DNA of 64,000 bases from Botrytis cinerea B05.10 (Eukaryota; Ascomycota; Leotiomycetes; Helotiales; Sclerotiniaceae): assembly GCF_000143535.2 (NCBI RefSeq), contig NC_037311.1:620001-684000 (forward strand). Reading direction: 5' to 3'. The position numbers were made by a program, and so were the translations under genes. The first letter of the stretch is position 1. Every line of letters starts with the position of its first letter. This document shows, piece by piece, positions 1 through 11,983 of the stretch. The notes beneath the pieces are model-generated. The model was not told the origin of the DNA. It saw nothing but the letters and a program-made list of their open reading frames with translations, and made no database searches.

Positions 1-25
1 TAAGTACAGAGATCAAGCAGCTTAC

Positions 26-155
26 CGATAGCCACAATAACTCCATGTCTAAGCTCGCACAATTGGCGAAATATTGCATCACAGCCGTGGTAATGTACGA
101 CGTTTGGAGCGACCAATTGTCTAGCAGCATAAAATCCCACACTCTGCCGTTTCAT
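26..155 (-). CDS. possible first exon of a gene leaving the left edge
   Basis: On the minus strand an ATG at 155 opens 43 codons without a stop. The segment runs into a good donor (GTAAGC, just after position 26), so it could be the first exon of a gene continuing to the left. The residues look protein-like (a Cys/His-containing stretch followed by a hydrophobic segment), but I recognise no family. An out-of-frame ATG lies just upstream. It is too short to trust alone and could be chance. Confidence 0.2.
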
Positions 156-2392
156 TGCGCCATTACTAGGGTTGCAATCGGCAGTAAAGAGAGTGCTATA
201 TACCAGGGTTGATAGAGTAGTTATGTGGTTGGTGTGGATCTAATCTTGTAAGCTCGTCATAGGTAACATGCATTTCGTTATCAACAGCGATAATGCATGC
301 CACCACTAAAAACCCCTTGATGTAACCTCAGATTCCCTAAAGAATGATGGCATGAGATATATGATGTCCCGAGTTGGATTCCATGTCTGAATTGAGAAAA
401 GACTTTCGTTGTCCTACCAATAATTGAACTTGTGGGATATTCAGTATTGAGCAGGGGTCTTACCCCTCAACTCACTTTGACCAATCTTTGAGATTGGTAT
501 ATTATCTTCCCCTCTTTAGAACATATAGCATCGTATGCTTCTCAAAGTCGAAGGCAATGCCGTGGGCCAGGGTTTTAGGCGTCGTTGACTTTATCTTCTA
601 CCGTCGGCGTCAGCGAGCTGTCCTGATACCCGGTCTAGTAGCACGTCTTTTCCAGTATTATTGGTCAATACTAGGCAGGTTCAGATATTTGATCAATTGC
701 AGTCATAGTTCCCAAAATACAAGCGATTGTATTATCTGTACAAGGAAGTTGAAACTCTAAATCAGATATAGACTTTCAACTTCGGGGAACTAACCAATTA
801 CGTGAAGTGAATGAGAGAGTCCAAAATGCTTGACTGGGTATTTTTGTCTTCAGACTCTAGACTTGACTATTGAAAACTTTATCCCATTGTCCCACAAGTA
901 TCTCGGTCAAGATTTGTGATAAGACTCAGCTGTGCGTACCATGGACCAGTTGGTCCCAAACCCATAACTCTCCCCCGGTCTCCCTGAAGAAATAACTCAC
1001 TCTAGATTTATTTTTTCTTTTTACTGTGTTTATATCTCCCCAACTCTCCATCACCCCACCCCCAAACCTACCTCTAATCTAGTTCATCTATATCCACCGA
1101 TTCCCTATTATAGCTGAGTCATGCATACTAGGTAGTCTTATAGATTCTAACTCAGAGTCGGGACAATCCGTAGCTGTATTGTATACAGCATTTTCCGTAA
1201 GGGTAAAATCGATGAACGGATTTTTTTCCCAATGGATAACCAGTGGTCCGCTGGTTTCCTTGCGCCCATTTATTACCAAATCATTATATTGGATAACCCA
1301 TTCATTATCTCACTACCCGTATCTTAGCAACTTTCCCTCTAATGCCAATGGTAAGAATAGACCCATTCCCACTGCGCGACTTCCCTCAACTTTTTATAAG
1401 TGTTCAATGCAGCGAGTCACTCGGTAAGAAAAGCCCGGATACTGGATCCAGGTATCATATTTCTCAAAATTTGCATGATCCCGCTCCAATTGGGTCAAAA
1501 TTACTTCTGATATCTTTCGTGGGACTGATTGCAACGCCTCAAAGATACTATTCAATGTTTTCCTTAGCATGGTATTACGCAATGACCCAAACTACACCTC
1601 CGCCTTGAGAACCAATAATTGTTACAAACTTTGATTCTAGGGAGAGAAATGCGGAACAGGCTGCAACAATCTAATATATCACATCATTCGCACCAGCAGT
1701 GTTAGCGAGAACAGCGGTGGATGATTGGTTTGTTCTGCGACCGAAAACAATGGGAGACGCCTAGACTGGTATAATCAGTGGCAACCACATCGTAGCATAG
1801 GCGACAATTTGGGAAGAGGTCAAATTATATATGCGAAGACAGGAACGGGGTCTCCGATAATATTGAGAGACTGGTAGATGATACGCGAGATTGAGGCAGG
1901 AGAAAGAGAGTACAAGGTAAGGTCAGCACTTTCTTCAACTTTAGGAGGCTTCCTGGTATTGAGTGGACTGAAGTTGTTTTTAGAGGGACAGTGTAGAAGG
2001 GATCGGTATGAACAGAACCATTGGCTTGCTAGGAGCGCTTGAGGTCGAGAGCGTCGAGTATCTCGGGTGCAAGCTCTGCTTGTGGAATTTGAGAGCTGAA
2101 AACTAATTCAGGGTGAGACATCTTGATGATGAATTACTACCTGATACTTTTGAAGTGATAGAAGTTATGCAAATAGTAGAAGTAATAGGGAAGTGGAGAT
2201 GTGCAAGATTAACAAAAAACCAAATACCAAGCTCATTGCGAGAAATCTGCAACGTATTGCGGTGCAGCGATATATCATACTAATAACTGACTAAAAGTGT
2301 TTGTTTGGCAGTACAGCCTCTCGATACAGCTTCTCTGGTTGCAAAAATATGGTCTTGTTACTCACAAGTGAATAGTCAAAATTGTGAGGCAT
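156..2392. other. long stretch without a recognisable gene
   Basis: Only short open frames of fewer than 95 codons occur here, overlapping on both strands, with no conserved motif and no convincing exon chain. I see no transposon ends, tandem repeats or RNA gene. It includes the 3' flank of the CoA-transferase gene. Confidence 0.5.
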
Positions 2393-4329
2393 TTATACTA
2401 CTATTTCTGTCATCAGATCAGTCGGCCAATGCGCAGCATCAATACCGTTTGATCTGGTACCGACGTTGTACCTCAAGTCCACCTCTTTATTCGGGAACCT
2501 CAAGATAGGTTTTACAGTTCTAATAGTTACTCCGACAGCTTTAGTTTCTCTATTCTCGAAGAATTCATCGCGTAAAATAGTTTTGCCAGTTCCTGACTTT
2601 ATTAGAGTCTGAAACAGCCTGGGCATTGTATAGTTCATATTATGGTAGTGTCGGAAAACAGGCTTGCAGTTCCTTGACCAAAGATCCTCCCAAACTTCTT
2701 GTGGATACATACCACATGAGTTGACAAGCCACTGAGAATAGTAATTCAGAGCCACATCCATCTCGTAGGAGCCTCCAGTCTCTGAGCGCTGTATCAGTGC
2801 TTGAAGGATTCCAACAATACCTGATACTCCAGCGCAATAATCCGAGTTTGGTAAGATAGGTGTGACAGGCTCATTGTTACCCATAGCTCGACCAAATTCC
2901 ATAGAGACACCACAGTTTGCGTCGCTAATTTGTTGCCATCCGCTTCGGTATGACCAAGGACCATGCCATCCGTAGCAATTTTCTCTTGCGATAATGATAC
3001 CTCGACTTCTGTCTTTGACTAGCTCTCGAATTCCATCATTCCCGAGTCCATATTTATCAAGGACCCCTGGTCTGTAACCAGTAACAACAACATCTGCGTC
3101 TCGAATCAATTCCTTGGCTTTCTCAAGGTCATCCTCGTTTCTGAAGTCCAAATGGGTGTTCCATTTTCCCCAGTTCAGATCACAATGCAGTTGAGAGTAG
3201 TCCTGTAGATGTGGAGGAGTGATCCTCATGACACTTGCACCCATTTCTGCTAAACCCCTTGCAATTGCTGGAGCTGCGATGACTCGGGTGATATCAACGA
3301 TTTTCAAGCCAGCCAAAGGTCGTTTGGGGCTTGTTTGCTCCGTTTCTGGCCACCAACTCGCGATTTGGTTGGTATTCGGATGATGTCTGATTTCAAACAA
3401 TCCAGTGTTAGCATTGGCTTTGCCATGCTCGCTATTTCTATATTCTTCCTTTGTCCAACAAATCGTTCCTGCCTGTTTGTACTCATCTGATGCTATTCTT
3501 TGCATATCATCCGATTCTATTTCTCCTATCTTCTCTATGAATGGATTCCAAGACGCTTCGATGCTTGGCTGATCCATTTCATGAGGTAGTCCAATACTAT
3601 CCAGGCTAGGATCTGGATTCATGCTTCCTGGAAGGAGTGAGCAAATATGTCATGTCTGAAATTATTTAGAAGCACTCTTACCATGTAGATGAAAGTACCT
3701 TCCATCTTTTGTCTTGTAAATGTTTGTACAAGAGGCACGATGGTGTGTTCCTTGTAATCTGTGAATATCGGTTGAAGGGAACCATTTTGCAAGAAGTTTT
3801 CCATTTTCAGAATTGGGATCAGTGCCATTGAATAGCGTCACCTTGGCTCCTTCGTGGTTGATCTCCCACAATAGGGTAGACATGATAAAAAGTTGTGCAT
3901 GATCGCTGTATTTATTGTAATTTGTTAACTGCCGTTGCGAAAGCGAAGGCGGATGTGGCATGAGATGAAGGGGTAAGGGTGTGAATTTAGGAGACGAGAT
4001 GGTGTCGCTATAGTAGGCTACAGTAAAATGATTACTCACGTGTTGATGATAACTTCTTTCGGCTCCACACCATATTTCTTTTTCAACAGCGATAAAAGCA
4101 CCGTTGCTTCCAAAGCTTTGATTGAAGATATACTCTCAGCGAATCGCCAGTTTATTGGTAGAGTTGGAGCATCCTCTCCTTCAAACTTGATCTTCTTGGC
4201 ATGATCTTGAAAGTCCTTTGGCAGATTGGGAATGATGGTGGGGTTTTCCAATATCCCTCGTTGGAAAACCTTTTTGCTCTCTTCTGGTACTGAATACATG
4301 ATCGTCTTGTTATATCGATGGAGTGACAA
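2393..4329 (-). CDS. CoA-transferase family III (CaiB/BaiF) protein
   Basis: Three exons, 4329-4040, 3905-3682 and 3627-2393, encode 582 residues. Introns have GTGAGT/CAG and GTAAGA/CAG borders, and phases join cleanly. The protein resembles fungal CaiB/BaiF enzymes, which move CoA between carboxylic acids or racemise alpha-methylacyl-CoA. Visible family segments are the Rossmann-type LxGLKIVDITRVIAAPxxxRxLAEMGA block in exon 3, followed by DVVVTGYRPGVLDKYGL, a region carrying the usual nucleophile-loop neighbourhood. The large N-terminal half is typical of the fungal two-domain form. A second ATG at 4299 in the same frame gives 572 residues and is equally likely as the start. No peroxisomal C-terminal tripeptide is present. 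The gene is divergent from the AtuA-like gene and shares about 0.7 kb of upstream DNA with it, so a joint role in acyl-CoA breakdown is inferred. The exact substrate is unknown. Confidence 0.88.
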
Positions 4330-5058
4330 GTGATACTCGAAAAGGTACCTCCCACCGGAAGCTCTTTATAGGAGAGCTCATACTGACAAAGTGGTAGCCA
4401 CTATATCAAGCTTTTTAACAGATTGCAATTTTAGCCCGGGAACCCATCAACCGGGCCTCGGCTTAAGTGACGCGCATTACCCATATTTTCACTATAAGAA
4501 ACACTCAGATAGCGACTTAACTGATGCCAAAGAAGCTCTGGGCTGTTGTGTTGTTGTCTGAGTCTTTTTGGTCGATAATAGTTTCACGAGAAATTTCCTA
4601 TTTAGGAATTGGGATGGAATAGACTCTGCGTATTCAATATGAGCCGCAGATCGGCCGCATGCTATTACCCCACAATCTAGTATCAACCACAGTAAAAGAA
4701 GACCCGCCATTACCGTCATTACCGCAGTGACTTATCATTGTTCGTTTCACAATGATCGCTGGAAGTATGCGTTGTATGGCAAACACTACACATAATAGTT
4801 GTGATCATGGCTGCAAATCTTGACAGCAGATCCTACTCATCCGCTCGTATAAGAATTACCCAATGCAGCATCACCTACATTAGTCTCAGACCCCGAGGTT
4901 AACTACAAGTCACCGAGGTTGATAAAGACTATGTAGCCAAACTCAAATAACGACTTTTGTGAAATTCATCCCTCCAGAATAGCCTGTTCTTTTTTAATCT
5001 GCTTTGTCAGTACTTTCACACATCAATCCCTTGTCAAACAGAGCCCAACTTCGATGCT
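4330..5058. promoter_or_regulatory. shared divergent promoter region
   Basis: About 730 bases separate the start codons of the CoA-transferase (-) and the AtuA-like gene (+). I see no coding potential beyond a 75-codon chance frame on the minus strand. Pyrimidine-rich sequence precedes the plus-strand start. No specific operator is recognised. Confidence 0.4.
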
Positions 5059-7294
5059 ATGGCGACGACAAATGAAACGCCAAACCATGGGGCTGTTCAG
5101 CCCAGAAGACCCGTCAGAGTTGCCAATTGTTCGGGTTACTTATGTTCGTAATCTCTGATTTGAGTTCCGGAGATAAGACACTAATTTTACCCTGAGGTGA
5201 TCCCGCATATAGGATGTACGAACAGATTTCATTAGGAGATGTTGATTTCGTCACCGGTGACTACCTCGCAGGTATGTCATGGATGTGTAAAGAACATGAA
5301 CCAAACTGATTAATTCCCGGAAGAGATGAATATGGCCGAGAATGCAGAGGCATATAAAGCTGGAGATCATCCAGGATATATCTCAACCGCTTTAGAGGGA
5401 TTGTCTCAATCTCTTGAGTTGCTAGCCGAGAAAAAGACCAAGGTTGTCATCAACGGAGGAGCTTTGAATCCCGAAGGCTTAGCAAGAAAAGTTGATGAAC
5501 TTGCTAAACAACGTGGCATTGCTCTCAAAGTTGGCTGGGTCTCTGGAGATGACCTGATTTCCTACACCGGACCGGATATGGCTTCCTTAAAGGGAAATCT
5601 ACCGAAACACTTTGATTCATGGAACCAGGACCTACAACTACCGGCCAATACATTCTCTTTTTTGGAAGGCAAATCGATTCCCATTGTTTTGAGCAGTGCT
5701 TATCTTGGAGCTCATGCTATTGTTAAGGGTTTGCGTGAAGGTGCCGATATCATAATCTGCGGGCGAGTTTCTGACGCATCTCCTGTGATTGCCGCTGCAT
5801 GGGTAAGTCTAATAATATTTCCGATTTCATTCACGTTTTTTCCATTTCGGCTTCCTATGGAATAGCCGTTGTTTTGTCTCATGAAATCGTCTTGATCATA
5901 AGCACTTACTGACTGTTGGATGTTCTAGTATTGGCACTCGTGGTCAGCAACTGATTACGACTCTCTTGCCGGATCCTTGATCGCCGGCCATTTAATTGAA
6001 TGTTCAGCCTATGTGACGGGAGCCAACTTTTCTGGCTTCACTGAACATGATCAGGACATTTTCATCGATCCAGGATTCCCTATTGCGGAAATCGAAGCGG
6101 ATGGTTCTTGCACAATCACTAAACATGAAGCTACTGGTGGGATGATTACTCCAAGTACTGTCGTAGCTCAATTTCTTTATGAGATACAAGGCAATCATTA
6201 CCTGAATAGTGATGTGACTGCGGTCCTTGATAATATATCTGTCTCTCGGTTATCAGAGAACCGGTGAGTGGCACAAATTTGCTTCCATTCTGAGCTTTGG
6301 TCCTAATGGATGATAAAAGTGTCAAAGTTGCCGGTGTTACTGGTCTTCCGCCGCCTCCAACAACCAAAGCAGCAATATTTTATCACGCCGGATACCAATG
6401 CCAAATTCTAGTAAATGCAACAGGTTATGGAACCAAACAGAAATGGGCTCTATTTGAAAGACAGATGAGAAGAAAATTACAGCTTGCTGGAATCGATGAA
6501 TCTTTTGAGCTCTTAGAATTTCAAACGTAAGAGTTTCTTTATACCTGCAATCTTTGAAGTAAACGAGTTAATAATAATATAGTATCGGTGTACCCGAATC
6601 GAATCCTTCGACACAACTTAGCAGCACAACTTACTGTCGTGTATTCGCCGAAGCCATCGAAGCTACAGCCCTTCACGGCCTAATCAAAGCCCTCACCGAA
6701 ATATCTCTCCAACACTTCTCAGGCTTCCATGCATCCCTCGATATGCGTACTGCAATCCCCAAACCCTTCCTCGCATACTATCCGGCGCTTTTCTCTCAAG
6801 ATGAACTCGATGAAAAAATGCACATCATCCATTCTGACAATGAAGTGCAGACATTTAAATGCGGACACCCACCAAAATATCAACCTTTCAGTCCTCGTAT
6901 TACATACGACACGGCTTCCCCCCAACCTCTCTCCACATTTGGGCCTACAAGAAGTATTCGACTAGGCGATATAGCACTCGCTCGCTCCGGCGATAAAGGC
7001 GCAAATCTCAACTGCGGAATATTTATACCATTATCCTCTAACCCTAAACTATACACCTGGCTTCAGAATTATTTCAGCCGTTCGAAAATGCAAGAATTGT
7101 TAAGCGAAGAATGGCAAGAAGGATACGCGATTGAAAGAGTTGAGTTTCCGGCAATAATGGCGGTGCATTTTGTGATCTATGGGTATCTTGGGAGAGGTGT
7201 TAGTAGCAGTAGTCGATTGGATTGTCTGGGGAAGGGATTTGCGGATTACTTGAGGGATAAGTGGGTTGAGGTTCCCGTGGAGCTTTTAGGATAG
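5059..7294 (+). CDS. AtuA/DUF1446 family acyl-CoA catabolism protein
   Basis: Six exons (5059-5143, 5197-5271, 5324-5802, 5929-6263, 6320-6526, 6583-7294) encode 630 residues. The N-terminal two thirds match the DUF1446/AtuA fold: the early VANCSGYL start, DVDFVTGDYLAEMNMAE, a VVINGGALNPEGLA strand and GADIIICGRVSDASPV. The last 110 residues, from IRLGDIALARSGDKGANLN, are the small AtuA-like ferredoxin-fold domain that in bacteria can be a separate protein. AtuA was named in pseudomonads for acyclic terpene utilisation, but its reaction is not settled, and fungal relatives are mostly unstudied. The divergent CoA-transferase supports a role in branched or isoprenoid acyl-CoA degradation (inference). 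The first intron has a weak GTTCGT donor; using it gives L-C-D-P across the junction, and the next possible donor produces a stop. Confidence 0.88.
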
Positions 7295-7853
7295 GTTGTT
7301 CTTATAAGGAGAGCCGACGATACAGGGAAGTCATAGGAATATGCCATGAAACAAACACAATTTATCAAGAGCCTGATTGCATAACTTATCTAGATGGTGA
7401 ATATTATTTTGATGTTCCTAGAAGCTATTCACCACTTCACAGCAAATGTCGTAGTAAAATCACATTGCAAGGACATACGCTTGTAGAATGTAATGATTAC
7501 TTGGAAACACATGAGAAGTAGGAGAATACAATCGTTGGCAGATGACTTTTTTTGGTATAGAATTTTGTCAATGTTGCTGACATCCTTGACGTTTCATTAT
7601 ATCATTTTTGCACTAGCAATTATATATACTCTCCGCTCAATACTCCACCATCTGACGATCCAGAACAACTTACACAGCTTGTGTCAATACTTATTAATAT
7701 CATCATATATCTACACCCCGATTACTTCCACCTACGTTACACTCAAGATCTGTTTTCCGTATTTTTGCGTTGAAATTTCTTTCTCACAGCTCATTAGTCA
7801 TAAAATATCACGTTACCCTACACCATATATGTATTTCCATACTCAATTTAAGC
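7295..7853. other. gene-poor AT-rich stretch
   Basis: This is the 3' flank of the AtuA-like gene running into AT-rich DNA. A 157-codon open frame at 7493-7966 overlaps the repeat element. It has an isoleucine/tyrosine-rich composition expected of AT-rich noncoding DNA, so I do not call it a gene. Confidence 0.4.
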
Positions 7854-7900
7854 CTAACGTAGTTTATCAGCATGTGGCCTATATCATCATGTGGCCCATC
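7854..7900 (+). repeat. left terminal inverted repeat
   Basis: Left arm of the element, starting CTAACGTAGTTTATCAGC and containing two GTGGCC motifs. Confidence 0.65.
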
Positions 7901-8250
7901 TCAAAACACATACAAAATTCGTTTGTGCGTAACCGTGCACTTTCTTTATTTATTAATATAATTTGATTTTTTTGAAAAAATATTATAATTATTTATATAA
8001 ATAATAAGAATTTCTAATCAATTTTTAAAAATCTAATTTTATATAATAGTTATTATAAAAATGATTTTTTTGTAACAAAAATCGTAACAATTTCATTTCT
8101 TTTTCTGATATAATAGAAATATAAAAGTAAGAACTGCATTTTTGAATATTTGAATTCTTAATATTATTAATTAAGCTTTTATTTTCAAGAAATATTGATT
8201 AGTTATTAAAATATGAATATTTTAGAAAGCTTGATTTAGGTGATTTTCGA

Positions 8251-8297
8251 AATGGGCTACATGCTGATATGGGCCACATGCTGATAAACTACGTTAG
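8251..8297 (-). repeat. right terminal inverted repeat
   Basis: Right arm. Its reverse complement reads CTAACGTAGTTTATCAGC at the outer end, identical to the left arm for 26 bases. Confidence 0.65.
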
Positions 8298-8569
8298 ATC
8301 TGATACGAGATCGTAAAGTAAATCATAAACAGTTAACTCATTCATGTTAGAAATTACGAAATAGAGGATGAAACGAAAATCAGATACTTGGAAGCTGTCT
8401 TCAAAGACCTCGAGGAAATACTATACAAAAACTCGGATTATTGATCCCATCCGATCTCGTCAACGAGAACTATCTCACCAAACCTTCATTCCTCTCGCCG
8501 CTCCACATCCTCGCAAACACAAATTATAAGAATCGAAGCATAAGCTAAAAAGAAAGAAAAAGTCAAAAA

Positions 8570-8688
8570 ACGTACAACAGTGGGGATTCGCTGGTGGTCA
8601 CCCACCCAACTACTAATCCACCGATCTGAAGCTTGTGTATGGCAGAGCGGACGGGATGCCCAATTCTCTTCAGTCTATGGTCGTATGT
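8570..8688 (-). rRNA. 5S ribosomal RNA
   Basis: Read on the minus strand, the 119 bases begin ACATACGACCATAG, contain CCCGTCCGCTCTGCC, and carry the internal Pol III promoter region ending in TTAGTAGTTGGGTGGGTGACC, then ACCAGCGAATCCCC. They finish GTTGTACGT next to a run of six T, the terminator. These are the hallmarks of a eukaryotic 5S gene, and its dispersed single-copy position is usual in Pezizomycotina. Helix II is changed from the common fungal sequence on both strands in a way that keeps pairing (CTGAAG with CTTCAG), so it looks functional and not a decayed copy. Confidence 0.92.
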
Positions 8689-9751
8689 GTTAGTCGGTGG
8701 TTTACATTGCAATATATTGAGATGACACTATTGAGCGACACACTGTACTGTGCCCCAAGCACAGCAGCGAGTGGGATCGCACAAAGAACAGATTTGTTTA
8801 GATTCGGATTATAGGATCACTATTCCACTGTTTTTGAATGAGACCAATGTGAGGATTTATTTCGGTGTAAAAAGCGTCAGGTATGTGCACGTGGTGTATC
8901 AACAAGTCTTTACAACAGGCATGACAGCTTCGAAATGATATCAATCTATAGGCGAATATAGGAGGAGAAAAGGGAAAAGATAACTTGAAGCAGAAAATGG
9001 ATTGTGTTAAACGTCAAGCTGTTATATAAATAGGCAGAAGTGGAATTTTCTGTAAAGTCATTCGAAGTTGGATTACTTACGCGGACTTTCGCTTAGACGA
9101 TCTGCGGGTTTAGAAAGGCTCGTCTGTGAAACGATCATCCAATAGGAATGGCATGAGTTCAGCCTCTGTTGAATACACATGCATATTTACTTATGAATTT
9201 CGGAGTGCAGTAAAGGAAAAGTAGATGTTGTTACGCGTTTCCCCCTATTCTAATCAGAAGTAATTCGCTATAAATGAAACGACTGGGCTGAAATCGGAAT
9301 GGCTAAAGGAAAGTTGATTATGGAAAATGAACAGGGATAAAGATGCATCTTGTAGAAGCATTTATTGTATCTGGCAGTATTTCTAGCACTCTGCTTGCAC
9401 ATTTATTTGGCTAGTAAAATGCATATACACTGTAGTCAATCTGGGCGCGAAATAAGAGTTCAAACGAAATTAAGAGTTTCGAATGGTTTTTGCATACATT
9501 TGCTGGCTAGCACTAAAAAGAATCTCTCTCGATATGGTTGAAGTACTCATGCTTACCGGAATCTTGATCGCAGAAGTACACATCATTCTCATTCTCCTTA
9601 CACTCACATGTGGATACAGCAGGGGTTTAACATCATTGGCTATCCAAACGAGCTTACCCACACGATTCCACCCCATCCTTCACTCTTCAGGATCCCAGAT
9701 TCTTTATCTCAACGACGAGTGCAGATTTCGAAAGCAGCGTCCAATGACAAG
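8689..9751. other. intergenic, no gene recognised
   Basis: About 1 kb between the 5S gene and the HET gene. It contains only short frames. A 62-codon frame at 8750-8938 has no recognisable content. The last 150 bases are in frame with the HET gene and might be coding if its start lies at 9608. Confidence 0.45.
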
Positions 9752-11983
9752 ATGGCTTTAGTCAACACTCCTTGCAAACAGTGCCAGAAACTCACTGTCG
9801 ACCGTGGCTTACCCGGACGCAGTGAGGAAGATTGGGTGCTTCAGATTGACGTGCCATACCATCTAAAAGATACAACACCTGACTTCCCAGGTCTTTTGAC
9901 CTCGTTGAATAATGGTTGCAGCCTCTGCGGGCTGTTGAGGAATGTTTTCTTGTTCAAGTTCGCAGAAAGTCGTTCTCCAAAGAACGGAGGTAAATATCTA
10001 CATTCATCTTACTTGTGCGGCAATCGCTCACCGTACTATTCTTCTCAGAAGTAAACATTTCCGCAAGTTATGGTTGTCAGTTGGAACTACCGATTTACAA
10101 TAACCTGACATTTGAAGTGGATGGAGCATGGAAATCTAAGGCGACTTTTGTCCTGTATGCAGAATATGGTAAGATCTAATCCTGTGGGCGACTGAATTTC
10201 TAACGCGACTAGGCGATGGTGGAAACACTGCTTCGAGATACTTCATGGTTCGTCCAGGATCACGAACATGGAGTTATGATGCTATCAACATTGCAAATAC
10301 GTGGTTGAGAATGTGTGACAAGCATGATACTTGTCAAGATACGACGCCTAATATCCTTCCCACAAGGGTTATAGATGTCCAAAGCTCGCCTCCTAAGCTT
10401 GTCATGGGCAATGGAATTATCGGTAAATATGTGACCTTGAGCCACTGCTGGGGAATATCCAAAGAACACCCATTTGAAGCTCAATATACAAGTCAAACAT
10501 CAACTCTGTCGTCTCGAATGGAAGGAATGCTCTTGGAAGATTTGCCCGCCACGTTTAGGGACGCTGTCATCGCTACTCGTGACCTGGGATTTCAATATTT
10601 GTGGATCGATTCAATTTGTATTCTGCAAGACTCCATTCCTGATAAGTCTGTAGAAATCGCACGGATGGGCGATGTATACGGAAATGCGGCGTTATGTATT
10701 TGCGCCACGTCTGGAATCAATAGCAAGTCCGGCTTCCTGCCCCCTTATCCATCATTGCAGCCATCAGTCAAACTACCTTTCCACTCGATGAATAACGAGC
10801 CTGGATCCTACATTCTGTTCAGTCAAGATCTGTATGAGTCACAAAATCAATTCCCCATTGATTGGGTGTGGGACATTCATCAAAGGAGCATCTGGAATAC
10901 CAGGGCGTGGACGTTACAAGAACGTGTTCTTTCTCCCCGGATTCTACACTTTACCTGCGGGAGGATGTATTTCGAATGTGCAAAGGGATTCTTCATGGAG
11001 ACAAGCCCCGAACAAGAACTCACAGAGAATGATCTTGCAGGCTTACGAGTAGAAGCTGGCTTCATAAAAGCCCGACGCCTCGGACATGCGACTGAACTCG
11101 ATTCTAATAATCTTAGTTTCGACGCACTTGTACGGCTTTACTACAATCTGGTGGATCAGTACTGTCAGCGCGACTTATCGTATTCTTCAGATAAAGAAGC
11201 TGCTTTTGCAGCTTGTTCTGCATTGTTTCAGAAACGCCTCGGATTTCATACAAATGTTTTTGGCACATTTCTCGAGGATCTTCCTAGATGGTAGGTTATC
11301 TTTTCACTAAACTATCCTCTTCAAGTCGGTGCTCGAAATCCGAATCAAGTGCCACAAGTAACTTTTTTGTTTCTCATTTTTGATCAGGATTACACAGTCC
11401 GACTTCTGACTCTTCAACTCCCTCCATCACCCTCAAGGCTAACATAACTTACAGCTTAATGTGGATCCCTCTCGGAAACTCCACCCTCGACTCAAGCTGG
11501 CCCTCTTGGTCATGGTGTTCCCACCAACACCTCTCATTCTACCAGGGGATTTTCCACATGGAAGACTCCGAAGTGCACAATACAGACCAAGAGCTCTCCC
11601 ACGAATCCAATCACGAATACATACCCGCAACCGACTCCCAACCCCCAATACTTCGTCTTCACGCATTTGCAAAAGGCCCAGGTAAGCTCACATGGAAGAA
11701 ATCGTACCCCGCGAGCGTCAAATTTTCAATCATGGGCCACGACTATGATCTAGAACATGCCGATATAACAAATCATTCTGCAATCGACAGAAACGACCTC
11801 TGGCTTTTGAACTTTTGCAAACTCGGTGCCAAGTCCAGCCCAATCTCCGGTTTGATTCTACAACCTGCTGTAGAATCAGGTCGCGACCATTATCGCCGAG
11901 TAGGAGTTTACCGATTGAAGAATGCCGAGGACTCAGAAAAGCTGTTTCAAACAGAAACGCGACAATGGATGAATCTAGTCTGA
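9752..11983 (+). CDS. HET-domain protein (heterokaryon incompatibility type)
   Basis: Four exons (9752-9989, 10049-10168, 10213-11290, 11455-11983) give 654 residues. An in-frame ATG at 9608 would add 48 residues of low complexity, so I prefer 9752. After an N-terminal Cys-rich segment (CxxC, then CSLCGLL), the HET domain shows its three classic blocks: YVTLSHCWG, then DLGFQYLWIDSICILQD, then a stretch with MGDVYGNAALCICAT. Later W-N-T-R-A-W-T-L-Q-E-R matches the conserved WxxRxWTLQE block, and WPSWSW the usual C-terminal motif. HET proteins trigger cell death or growth arrest on non-self fusion, or serve in innate-like responses; many have no known trigger. No NACHT, ankyrin or other partner domain is fused. 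It stands alone, next to the inverted-repeat element and the 5S gene. Confidence 0.9.

Larger units (their letters stand above)
7854..8297. mobile_element. MITE-like element with long terminal inverted repeats
   Basis: The first 26 bases from 7854 are repeated exactly, inverted, ending at 8297. The match continues with about four differences out to roughly 47 bases. Each arm contains two copies of a CATGTGGCC-like motif about 17 bases apart. Between the arms lies about 350 bases of very AT-rich sequence with no open frame. If the TA just inside each end is the target duplication, the repeats begin ACGTAG, which would fit a non-autonomous Tc1/mariner-type element; that assignment is inference. 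No transposase is present. Confidence 0.65.

Noticed and set aside
488..760. 90-codon open frame near the left edge
   Set aside because: No start context, motif or splice neighbours; composition like noncoding DNA.
7493..7966. 157-codon open frame
   Set aside because: It runs into the left inverted repeat of the AT-rich element and has Ile/Tyr/His-rich low-information content.
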